Part shown: piece by piece, positions 14,001 through 26,000 of the stretch
How the letters are laid out: every line of letters begins with the position of its first letter
Numbering within the stretch: the stretch's first letter is position 1
Source of the DNA: Larix kaempferi
Lineage: Eukaryota > Streptophyta > Pinopsida > Pinales > Pinaceae
Assembly (NCBI GenBank): GCA_027924585.1
Contig: BSBM01000809.1
Span: 3,179,001 to 3,243,000, forward strand
Direction: 5' to 3'
Length of the DNA stretch: 64,000 nt
Notes under the pieces: model-generated
Told to the model about the DNA's origin: nothing
The model's database searches: none
Seen by the model: the letters and a program-made list of their open reading frames with translations, nothing else
Translations under genes and position numbers: made by a program

Positions 14001-17000
14001 ATTTATTTGTGATATTCCTAGGGGGTGATTATGGTTTATTTGTAATATTTCATATTTGTATCATCACACCACCTAGTGAGTGCACCCAGCTTGTGGAGGA
14101 CATTTTGAGGGTCTATTATACATATTGTTCACCTCTAACTTGCCCCTAGGTAGAACACTCCTCTTATTAGACACCATTTGATGATGATATGCTCAATTTC
14201 ATGGAAAACAATGCAGTTGAGCCACACTAAATCCTCAATTACTCTCACTCCCCAACAGATTTTGGTGTTATATCACTCGAAGGTGGATGGTGAGACCTTA
14301 GAGGGGCTAGATCCATGGAACGCCCCCCTTGATGTGACTCCTCTATGATTTTTTCACTCCATTCATTGACTTTCCTATCTGTTGAGAGGAGGTTGTTCCA
14401 TGCTTTATGATGTTGAGAATGAATTAGTGAGGTGGCACTTGGTTTTGCCACTTGCATCATGGTTTATCTATTGGTGGACTTCCTACATATTGGGTCAATA
14501 TCTAGCACACGTATCCATGATTTATTCACACCTTAAGAGGGGCACACCTCCTGTTCTAACTACACGTACCACCTTGAAGGGATTGACTCCATTATTTGAA
14601 TTTTGACATGCTTCTATTCAAGGCCACACGCGTGGTAATATTCTCCCAATTGGTAAGATTTGAGGCATCGATGATGCAGGATCATATTCTCTCCTAAGAC
14701 ATTGATGCAGGAGCATCGGAGCCTAGGCAAAGTAGATGAAGTTGATCGACAAGAGAAGGCCGACCAGAGGGAGTATCGACGACCACTGGTGCGGAAGAGC
14801 AGATTGGCTATCGAAGTCAATAAGTCGTGCAGGAGCAGTCGATATGCGATTGATAGAAGATGTGCAAGGTTGAGAGTCGACAGGTTAGAGGTCGACAAAC
14901 GACAGAGTTGCAGCGGAGACATCGAGGATCGACAAGTTGTCGAACCACGACTCCGACAGGTTTGGACGAAATCCAAGCGAGGAGGAAGGGGCGGACTGGC
15001 GAAGCCTTAGATGCGAAAGGAAGCCGACAGGTATGTCGAAGGCTGACGAAAGACAGTATGGTCGAGGCAGTGATGAGACCGACTACTGTAGCAGTGTCAG
15101 AAGGACGCGCAGAAAGTCCAGCAGAGTACTTGTTAGCCGTTCGGGGTTGCTAAGGAAGTTATGAGCAGTTATTGCAGGTGGTTGGGATCATGATAGATGT
15201 CGCCACAGGTGAAGGTTGTGCAGCAGGGCAGCGACACTGACAATTGCAGGTCTGCAGGATCGGGGAGATCGGCGAGCAGAGGAAGGGTGTTTTGAAAGTC
15301 GGAGTAGACCTCGGGATGCGCAACAGAGAGCAGCAAAGTAGAAGACCTGTGCGCAAGCACAGAAGGAAAGAGGAGGGGAGTTCCATTTTGGAGTTAGAAC
15401 AGAGCAGAGTTCGGGAGAAGATTTGTAGATTGGATAGGACAGTCACACATCTACCAAGCGCCGGAGATCGAGCCATAGCCCAAAGTTCCACAGCGAACCA
15501 GGAGAGGGTGAAGATCGACACACTGAGAGAGCACACAATTACTTTTGTATTGTAATAGGCTGAGGCCGACATAATTAGTTGTTTTACATTCCTTGCATTT
15601 AGCATTGTAACTGATTGATTTGAAGTAATAGAAGCCAGCTTCTGGCATCCTGATTCACATCTTGTTTATGTGAACGCGTGTGTTGTGTGTAATCGTTAAG
15701 CAAGAACCCTTGTCGGGGTGACCTTGCGTCAGACATTAGGATTAAATGATCAAGCCCTGGGGTCTCGACACTTGCCATGAGGGGGTTTTCATTGTAAAAC
15801 TATTGTAAATGTCCATAGTTTACAATGTACATTAGAAGTTTTAGAAGATTTAGTTAGATGATGAGTGTTAATAAATGATGAGCCATTGTAATGAATCTGC
15901 AGTTGGTTAACAGAATTCGGGGATGTTCAAGTTTATCTCAAGCTATGAGTCATTGAATAGGATAAGGTCGAAGAAGCAGTTACAGGTTTGTAGGAGGTTT
16001 GTTAGTGAGCTGTAACCACTTGCATGCAGCTATTTACTTGTAATCCTATGGGCATTATGGGATAGACTGTTGTTGGCCGAATAAGGTAGATCAGGAAATA
16101 AGAAGATAAACCAGGATTTTAGTTATTGCATGTACAGTTCTTGTGATTATGAATGAAAGAGAAAATTCACCATTTCATTGGCGTTGGCTCTGTGTGTTAT
16201 GAATGAATGAATTAGAAATCTGGTGAATATAAGTTAATGCGAATAATTAGTTATTAGATGCATGAATCCTGGTAGAAGACAGTCGAATTCATGATTGTAA
16301 GAAGACTAGCAAAGCTTTAATTTTTAGTACAGAGCTGGGCAGAACTCCTGTAAGAGAGTTCCAGTTTCAATCGATCATGATGTATGAGGAATCATTGGAC
16401 CTCTGAAAGAATGGTGGATTTAGGAATTAATGGATGCCGAGCTAAGTTGCAGGAAACTCGGGTCTAGCACCCGTTTCACCCTCGGAAACTCGCTGAAACT
16501 CGGAAACCCGTATGGTACTTGACGGAAACTCTTTTCCGTCCGTATGAAACACGTTTCCTAAATGGGAAACGCGTCCGTACGGATGGAAACACGTTTCCAT
16601 CACGTTTCCTCTTTTGTACGGTGCGTTTCCTGCCAAATATTAGCTTGTCACTGAAAAAACAAGCTCATAAAGTTTCTTTCCGCTCATGGATTTCAGTAAT
16701 TAAGGGTTAATACATTAAATTTTAAAATAAAATTTAATTCTAGATGCTTCTAATTAGGTTGAAGAAAGTTATAAAGAGAACATCACTTCATTCTCTCCTC
16801 ACAGAAGCGACTTCAGCACTCAGGCCCCAGAGTATTGCAATAGGCCTTGTGTAGATTGGGATGTCGAGTCAAACTTTGCTGACTTGGACATCTCTCTTGC
16901 TGCACTAAGTTGAGGGACCTAGAAGTGGAATTGGAAATACTTCTTCCACTCTAAATTCTGCTGCTGAGCGTGCTTCTTGTTCTATTTTTTAGGAAGACTA

Positions 17001-20000
17001 TGAAGATGAGGATGACTATTAGTATGAGCTCATGTTTTACTTTTATTTCTATGTTAGTATGCTCATTGTTCATAGTTTGATACATTGTACTTGTAGCCTC
17101 ATACATAAAGGCTAATTTTGGATATAAAGTATATACTTATAGCCTCATTTATAAAGATGTTTTTGGATATTACAATATACTACTTGCATGAATGAAATGA
17201 TATAGACTTGGGTTCATGAGTAAAATGTGATGTTACATGTATGATTTAAATTTGTTTGTATCATTTAACATTTATCACTTGGCAATGTTGCTTGCAGCTA
17301 AATGTAATTAATAATTTATGGTTTATGTTTTATAATAATTTTGTCCTTGTTCATATATATATATATATATATATCACGTTTCCCCGTTTCCAAAATTTGG
17401 GGGGGTCACGTTTCCAACGTTTCCTCATTTCCCCGTTTCGTCCCCGTTTCCCCGTTTCATGCAACTTAGATGCCGAGCTTTGGAGTATCGCCTTCAAAAT
17501 TTGTATCAACCAAAGATGTTTCCAGTCATTGAAGATTGTGAGTAATGACACATTTCAGATTTTTATAGACAGAGCGTCATTGTAATCTCCGTAATCCAGT
17601 GGAAGTCAAGTTTGCTTGAAGCCAGAGTAATGAGACCTGGTAAGATAATATTGTATTGTTCAGTTACAGAGCATCCTACAGGAAAGAATGTTTTATTGTT
17701 AGTATAGTTGTGCGGAGTCAACTTGAATTGAAACTAGCATATGTGTAAATGCAAGCTAATGAGAAGTAATCAAGATTAGAACTCCGAGAACTAAGTTTGA
17801 TTTCTAAGACGAACCTAATCATTGTTCATAGTGATCCCGGTTATCCTGTGACATTCCAGTGACCATAGTTTAATTCCTGTGCTTATATATAATTCCTGTT
17901 ATCAGAACAGAGGGGTTTAAAGACTGATCTTTTGAGGAGAGACTCAAGTATTAATAGTAGAAGTGTTTTAAAGAACCATTAGATGGAGCTGAGAAAATGA
18001 GATCCCATTCTTTATGAGAATGAATGTATCCTGTAAGCATTTGTAGGCTTGAAGAGTATTGAGTCCATATTAATACTTGGTATTTTAAATTTCTGACAAA
18101 GCTGAAACCATAAGATCGATAGTCCTATCAAGTTTGAATCTCAACAATGGTTAAATTTCAATGAGACTAGAATTCAACGCAGAAATTTTAGAGCAGAGCT
18201 TGAGGTCCTGCATCAATCAACATTGTTGATTATGCCTTGTTCTTGGTCTTCATGGTTGACTACACCACACATTGGAGAGAAGAAGTTGTTTTGTGGTCAA
18301 CATTGTTGATTATGCCTTGTTCTTGGTCTTCATGGTTGACTACACCACACATTGGAGAGAAGAAGTTGTTTTGTGGACATATCTACCCACCATCTAGTGG
18401 AGCATAGCTCATAGGAGACTTATGTCATTAGTTTATTTGGCTTTGGCATGGTCTAGATGCTATATAGAGGAGGCAATCCTAGTGTCAATGGAGCTATTTA
18501 CTTGATGCTATTTACATGTGGCCACCAGCAAGGGTCCATCATTTTTAAGTATTTATTTGACTTGTCCTTTATAGGAGAGGTTAGGAGATATTGGTTGTTT
18601 ACTTTTCCCTAGAATAGATCTAAGCACATATATCAGGTTCATCCTTCCTAGCCCCGTATCCAAATAGGAATCAACAAGGAATCAGGGATCCGTATCCAAT
18701 TCTTCAGGATTCAGACAATTTTTTGAGGGATCTGTTTCTGATTGTAGGATTCAGTTCCTATCATTTAGAATTCGGATCCTGATTTAGGATTCGGTTCCAA
18801 AATAAATGGAAACGATTCAATAACTTGAAATTTCAAGATGGCAATAAGGATTTGCAGTGTGAGTTTTAACTTTTACTAAACCACAGAGTGGTCTTACATT
18901 ACATAGCTAAAAGCCTGAAAAATATGCCTAGTTATTAAAATAGATCTCATAGTTGATTCCCAAAGGAAGTGATATAGATCATAGCTATGAAAAGAACCTC
19001 TTGGACATGTAAGGTATTCATTTAGATTTGACCTACAATTAAAACTCATCATAATTATATCATCTACACTAAATAAAGACCACATAAATACTTCCAGAAA
19101 ACACCAAGAAAGGTTATTAAAGTGTTAGCATAAAATGGTAATGGGACCACATATTTTCATTGATAGAAATAAGATGAACAAGAAAACCAGGAAGACCATG
19201 AAATCAAGATGGCGGAAAGCAGGCCTTAGCCCATTCTATTTCATGTTCAAGAATATCTTACATTTATACAACATTTACTCATAACCACCACATAACCGTC
19301 ACATAACTAAATACATAATTACCAAGGGTAATTACTATATCCTTAGTAAAAGTTAGGTGGTGTTACGGACTTAAGATTAGAACAATATTTCTAACATTCA
19401 TTATGTGTTCATTCCTACACTTGTCATGAACCCTTTCCTAAAAGATGACATGATTACAAGCAAGGTTTAGATGGGGTTTTCACTGCTTGCAAACCTCATT
19501 TTGTTGAAACGAGTCTTAACTCTTAACCAGAAAAGTTCCAAAAGACAATCTCTGCATCTTGCAAGCCTAATTCCATCGAAACAAGTTTATCAATCTGGAC
19601 ACTAGAACAAGGTGAATAGTTTGCATGTGACAAAGCAACAGGTTGATCTGCACCTACATTACTAGCCCTACCAAGCAAGAGAATCCATGATATTATAAAT
19701 CATTTCAGATTTGAGATTTGATTTTTTTTTTAATTTTCAATTTTAAATTAAAAATTTTAAAATATATTAATAAAAAAATTAGGGTTAGGGTTCTAAATCC
19801 CCAATTCCTAATTTTGGGAAGGGTGCTGCACCTGCATCAGATTCTTTAGCCGATTCCGATCGCACCCACAGTTATTGTAACATTGGATCTAAGGGATTAT
19901 AATTATTTTATTGTGAAGGTTGTTGAGCTCCAAATTCCATATATTGGAAGCTCCGTCACTTGTAATGGTTGTTGAAAGTGCTCATAATCTTTGTAGATAC

Positions 20001-23000
20001 TATTGTCCAAGCGCTTTCAGAAGTTGATGAATAAAAAAATGAGTTTCTTCTTGCATGTAAGGCGAATTTGTGGAGATAATTGCTAGAATGATTGATAATG
20101 CTTGTGAATGATAAGAGTTAAGGTTCAAATCCGAGGTGCAGTGTCACAATTGAAGTGAAATAGGTGTGAATGTTCCCATCTCCGTGAATGATCATTGCAT
20201 TGTGATTGTCATAACAAATAGTTTTCTTGCCTAATGAATTTGCTAATTAAATAGCCTAATGAATCTTATCTTTAAGTAGATAGTAGGACTCTTTCCATTT
20301 GCAAAATCCTTGATGATATTTTCAGCCACATTGGGGTTGAAATGATATGTTATTGGCTGTCATTCTCACCTTAATATTTGATGAAGAAAGCCCTCTTGGA
20401 AGCCCTTATTGCATGTAAGGCTTGATATCCACTTTCATTTCCTTTTTAAATAAAGGGGGTAATGGCACTGAAACATGGCTTCTCTTTCTCTCTCCAGACA
20501 TGCCACTCCACCTGAATCTAGGAGCCCACGTGAAGACCAAGTTTCCTACCGTCATGCAGAGAACCAGTGATAATCTGCGATGTCCGGAAATGGCTTGACA
20601 GGACTCTCATGGGTCTCGGTAATAAAACGGAGAGAGTGTAACCTAATGGGCTAAATCCAAAAATGGATGCAAAGGAGGTCCAGATCTCTATAACAGACAT
20701 TATAAACAACAAAATTAAAAATTCTGGTTGGGTATGCTACTATGCTCATGCTTTGGCTCCATGATGACCTGCTTGATCTATCCTTTATTGATCAGTAATG
20801 AAATATAAGATACATTTCTTTAGAATTAAAAAAAGTCTGGTGTAAACAGATGCATCAATTCAAAATGCAGATCTCTTCGGGCAAGAATGCAGCTTAGCTT
20901 AACTCTGAATTTCTATAAGATACGCCTGGCATGAGTGCACCCATGCACAACTAAGCTTGCTCATATGTATGGGAAGAAGAGGGAACAGAGATAAAGATGT
21001 ACCTCTTCTGGAGTTAAAGGACACTTCCCAATAACTCTCCTTTCATTATACACAAGCCTCTTCTCTGCAAAATTTTGCTCCCTGTACTTCTTCAAAATAA
21101 TCTGCTCTGCTGGAGTAAAGATATCCAAGCACCTGAAGAAACAAACAAGCAGATAACCCTCAAAACCCAGAAGACAATAAAGAAATAATCATGTATTTGT
21201 ATGCTTCTGATTAAGCTCAATGATGAGCTCTGCAGCTGCCATAGTCATGTCTAAAATATTTATGGGATAGTATCATTGTTTTATAGTTATTTATTAATAA
21301 AATTTTGTGCTAAAATCAGGAAAGAAGGATGGTTTTCTTGCTAATTTTCAAAGTACAAATTATTAAATTTTCACAAAGACAACACTGATCATACTGATGG
21401 CTCAAGACTTCAACATACCAGACCAAAGGGAATGCATAACAGGGGCAATAAGAAGCAGATTAGATGAAATAGGACCCTGGAGGATTAAAAGAGTAGGTCA
21501 GGTAAGGAAAATGTCACATATACATAGTTGTTCATTGTCATGGCGGGATTAATTTTATGATGAGTAGAAATTTGTAAAACACTATCTTGGTTAAGAATTT
21601 GACTTTAGTACTAAGTTGAGTAGATCAAAACTTAAAGAAGATTCAAACTGCATCATGCAATCTCTTATGCATATTAACTTTTGAGCAAGGCTGTTGGGAG
21701 TGGGGAGCGGAAAGCAGGAGCAGGAGCGGGAGCGGGAGCATTTTGGGAGCGTTTTTTATATAATACATATTTTAATATATTTTGATACCTATATTTTAAA
21801 AAAACATGTCGAATGCCAAATTAGCTATAGAAAACATGAAAGCATAGATACAATCATTTAGTACACATATAACATCAATCATCTAGGAGCTATAACTTGT
21901 AACATTGTCATCAAATGATCAATCATCAACAACATCAACCTTCAAGTTTCAACATATAATATTTGCAATAAACAAACTCTAACATATAACATCAACCATG
22001 AAATGAAACAAAGCATCATATTCATTACCAGAAAGTTGTAATATAAAGGCAAAGCTCCTATGTCTGAAAACCTATTGGTGGTTGGGGGTGTGGCATCTCT
22101 ATTGTATGAATTTGATCACCATCCTGATCACTCAATAGATCAGCCTCCAAGCGCTCTAATGCTATGGCTCCATCCTCCAAACTACCCTCCTCTGGATTCT
22201 TGTCCCAAATCAAATATGTTCCATCATTGTTGGTTGCATCACAATAATGGGACAACGTCAAGTTGTAGTACAGATAATGCTCGATCTACATTCAATCTAC
22301 TTCTCTTCACATTGTGGATGAAGTTGTAGGTGCTCCAACACCTCTCTGCAGAAGAAGTGTTAACAACCTATGAAAGCACCCTCACCACCAATTTATGTAG
22401 ATATGTGGTAGAGGAGCAATACATGTTCCACCATTTAATAGAACCCAACCTATCTCGATCTTTGGTTACATGTAGGTTACCAAAGACTCCATGGTCACCT
22501 ATGTATTTGCTCAATTCACTTCGTCCTTGATGAAAGTTTTTCACATCCCAACCCGATTTCAAGCTTTAGAAGCTTCTCTGCATTGTTTAATGCCCAAACC
22601 CCAGTATGCACAGTTTTTCATAAAAAATTGACTTCAACTTAAAACACATGAGATTCTTTTCACCATTAAAATTCAGAAATGTAATTTTCAGTCAACAATT
22701 TCAAACTCATAAATTTTATGACAATCATTCAACCATGAAAATGACACACGAATTTTTGACCAAGATGGTCCAGGATAAAACCCCGAAGGGAAAACCTGTT
22801 CAAATGAAAGATTTTATTTTTCAGAGAAATTTATCACAAATTACAACAGCAGTACTTATCTCATTTCTGCCTCAAAATATGTGCCAGAAAACTTCCTGAA
22901 ATCTGCTGTATGGATTGCTGAAACAGCTCCTCGAAAACTGTGCCTCACACATGTGACTGTATGGTCAAGTACAGTACGGACAGTGCCTCAAAATCTGTGC

Positions 23001-26000
23001 ACTGAAACAGACTTTTAATGCCTCGAAATCTGTTCCCTGTACAATTCTGACAGCAGCATTAAAGGCTGTACCTTGCCTCGAAACCATGCCAACTGAACCT
23101 CGATTTCTGTGCAGAAGTATGGATCCGTACAGTACGGACTGTCCTCGATTTCTGTGCAATTTATCTTGCTGTCAATGCCTCGATTTCTGTGCCAGCTTTC
23201 TTCTAGAAATTCGTGCAAGCTTCCTTGGGATTTGTGCCCATCTTCATGCTTTGATTTCTATGCTGAAATTTTCTCAATCTCTCTCTCTCTGGTTCAAATT
23301 CTCTTCAAACCCTTTCTTCTTCTTCTTGCTCCCTCTCTTTGCCAAACTCTCTTGGAAAATAATGAACAATAAATGAGAAATGCCTTGCCCTAGCCCTTTT
23401 TGTTCATTATAACTTCCTCTTTCACAATGGTCAAGATTAAATTAGATGAGAGGTTCTCATTAAATGCTCAATTAATTAATTAATAAATGACATTTAGTGC
23501 ACCTCATGTCATTTAATAAAGTATGAGTCTCTCTTCTAATTAATTACTCACTTGACTTTAATTTAAAATATGAACTTAGGATATCATGACTTTTTAACTT
23601 TTAATGAAGTCACTTTAAAAATATAAAGTGCATCTCACTTCATTAATTAAAAATATGACTAGGGGTCACAACTTAAAGTGTCCTTGTCCACCCCAAGGCA
23701 CTACTAGGTGAACAAACACTTCCTAGGTACTTTTTCAACACTTGAGCACACTCCTCTGCTCAATTTAAATTCAAACTATTTCTCTTCACGTTGTGGATGA
23801 AATTGTAGGTGCTCCAACATTGTTCTACAGAAGAAATGTTAACCTATGAAAGCACCCTCACCACCAATTTATGTAGATATGTGTTAGAGGAGCAATACAT
23901 GTTCCACCATTCGATATGGCTCAACCTATCTCAATCTTTGGTTGTATGTAGGTTACCAAAAACTCCATGTTCATTGATGTATTTGTTAAAAAATTCACTT
24001 CGTACTTGACCACACTCCTCATTAAGATTTCTAGAAGCACTTGATTGCTGACATTGTTGTTCATTGCTAGATGTTTACACCTCTGGATATGTGTGATTTT
24101 TTTCTAACACCACCCCCAGGTGCTAGTTGAGCCAACCAATATGGAGAATAATATTTTGGTGTAAGGACATATGCTAGGGCATGGAGTGGAACATTCAGAT
24201 AGAAAAAGCTTCCCATGCTTAATAAGTGATTTTTCTTGATTGAAGGGTACATTTTTATTAAGGTGATGATAGAGGAGTTCAATCAACTTCAACAATTGGG
24301 CATCAACACCGCCAACATCAAGATACATAGAGAGGTTGATGTGCTTGATTAAATTCCAATCCCTTACCCTCGTACATGTTAGAATCCAGTGGATATGTTC
24401 CAATCCTGAAATCCTGCAAACTATTAAGTCTGCTGAAATTTGGATGGGATCTAAAATTCTACTTTTTGCATATGAAGTCCGATGAGGTTGGAACCACTCT
24501 CAAACATCCTGAAACAATTAATGGTAATGTTAGAAATTTAAGTAAAATGATAGAAAATGAAAGATAAGGAGAACTGAACCCTAACCATGCCCAAAAATCC
24601 AACTGGAACTATGTCTTGGTTCCAAAAACTAAAAAAAGAAACAAAAATTCACCTCAATTGTTGGGAGCACCAGGGGAGCGATTAGGGAGCATTTTTTAGC
24701 TCCAAGGAGCGCTGAGGGAGAGCTCTAGGAGCGACGCTCCCTGGTCGCTCCCTGAAAAACCAGGGAGCGTTTTTTTCATCAGGGAGCGTGCTCCCTAAAA
24801 TCGCTCCCAGAAGGGAGCAATCAGGAATCGTGCTCCCAGGAGAGATTCCTGGTCGCTCCCTCTGGGAGCGCGCTTCGGGAGCGAAGCGGTAGGGGGGAGG
24901 GTGCTTCCTCGCAGCATCGCTTTTGAGTACTTGAAGTCAGAAAACAAAAGTACATGTTCCCAAATTGTAAGTGAGCACCATCTCCTTATCTCCTTATCCT
25001 TTCTTCCCTACCTTCTCTCCTTTTCCTCTTCCTCCTCCTTTCTATTCGCTGCCCTTCATCTTCTCCTTCCCTCTATTCCTACTCAACCTTTCACCCTTAC
25101 ACTCCATATACCTACACCTAAACAACACAAATAAAGGGGTTAGACATTCATACCATTTGACACTATTCAAAAGGGTGTCACACGTCAAAAGGAGGTCTGA
25201 AATCTTTTACACAGATCTGAAAAAGTAAACCTTTAATCTGATAATTTCATTTTTGTGAGTGACAAGCAACAGAATGTTGAAGTAGGAGTTACTTTACTGT
25301 TGTTGTATCTCTGTTATATTACTATCATTAAGTCATTCTGATCTCTTCTTAATTAAACGAAGCCAAAGGTGTTTAATATTACCTTTTTTTTGTTTTCATG
25401 GTCAATGGTTTATTTGCTTACTGCTTCCATCAATATTTTCACTGAGTTTTCTGATACTATACCACTGTTGATGATCAATACCGTCTGCTAAATTGAATGC
25501 TTGAAGGTTAGGAAGTTTATGCATTTCCATTGTTTATATATTCAACACACGATCATCATTGCATGCTGAAATAATCCTGTGGTCATTTTGGTTTATGATA
25601 TACAAGTGGAAATCTGGATATACTTGGTTGATGATAATATTCTTTCCACTGACATTCTTTCATACAAGTCTGATATACTTACATCTTGAAAGTTGTAGTT
25701 TACTTTGAAGCTAAATGCATGACAAGTTGATTCTGAAGTGGTCCATCTAATATTTTATTTCCTTATTAGTTTATATATATTGCAAATTCTTACAAGTTGG
25801 TAAATTACAACTCTGTTGCTATACTGTGTCATTACATCTACATACAGATCTGAAAACTGATACTTTGGAGTGGGGACATACTTGATCTTGCATTGTGGTG
25901 TTCATGGCCCATAGTCATTAGATGTAATCACGCCTTCAAATTTAGACATCTTATTTATATGGTTGAAGTATTAAGTGGTTAAACATTGCTACAGGTTTTC

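Larger units (their letters stand above)
11074..21002 (-). other. 9.9-kb intron of the O-FucT gene
   Basis: Donor GTACATC at 21002 and acceptor GTGCAG ending at 11074. Contains the LINE RT remnant, a TCGA-rich block, the GGAAAC TIR element and tandem duplications. 11074-12000 and 19870-21002 show nothing recognisable. Confidence 0.88.
21686..24919 (-). mobile_element. hAT transposon, 3.2 kb, 8-bp TSD, transposase dead
   Basis: Perfect 8-bp direct repeats CTTTTGAG at 21678-21685 and 24920-24927 flank it. The termini CAAGGCTGTTGGGA and (reverse complement of the right end) CGATGCTGCGAGGA are degenerate inverted repeats. GGGAGC/GCTCCC words cluster at both ends (21698-21755 and 24665-24885). 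A minus-strand hAT transposase C-terminus lies inside. An 8-bp TSD, a CA-start TIR, subterminal repeats and that domain together identify hAT. It lies about 550 bp from an O-FucT exon. Confidence 0.87.

Noticed and set aside
14702-15605. Several overlapping ORFs of 97-148 codons on both strands
   Set aside because: They overlap in many frames within a TCGA-rich block, have skewed Arg/Ser-rich composition and match no family I know. Open frames here follow from base composition.
19782-19793. Telomere-type repeat GGGTTAGGG
   Set aside because: Only two units; no interstitial telomere array.
22860-23240. CRISPR-like or satellite array
   Set aside because: Spacing is irregular, words are diverged and the DNA is plant nuclear. 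It is a motif cluster inside an LTR-like repeat.
24901-25228. Pro/Leu-rich ORFs
   Set aside because: They come from a C/T-rich stretch just outside the hAT element; no start context, splice sites or conserved motif.
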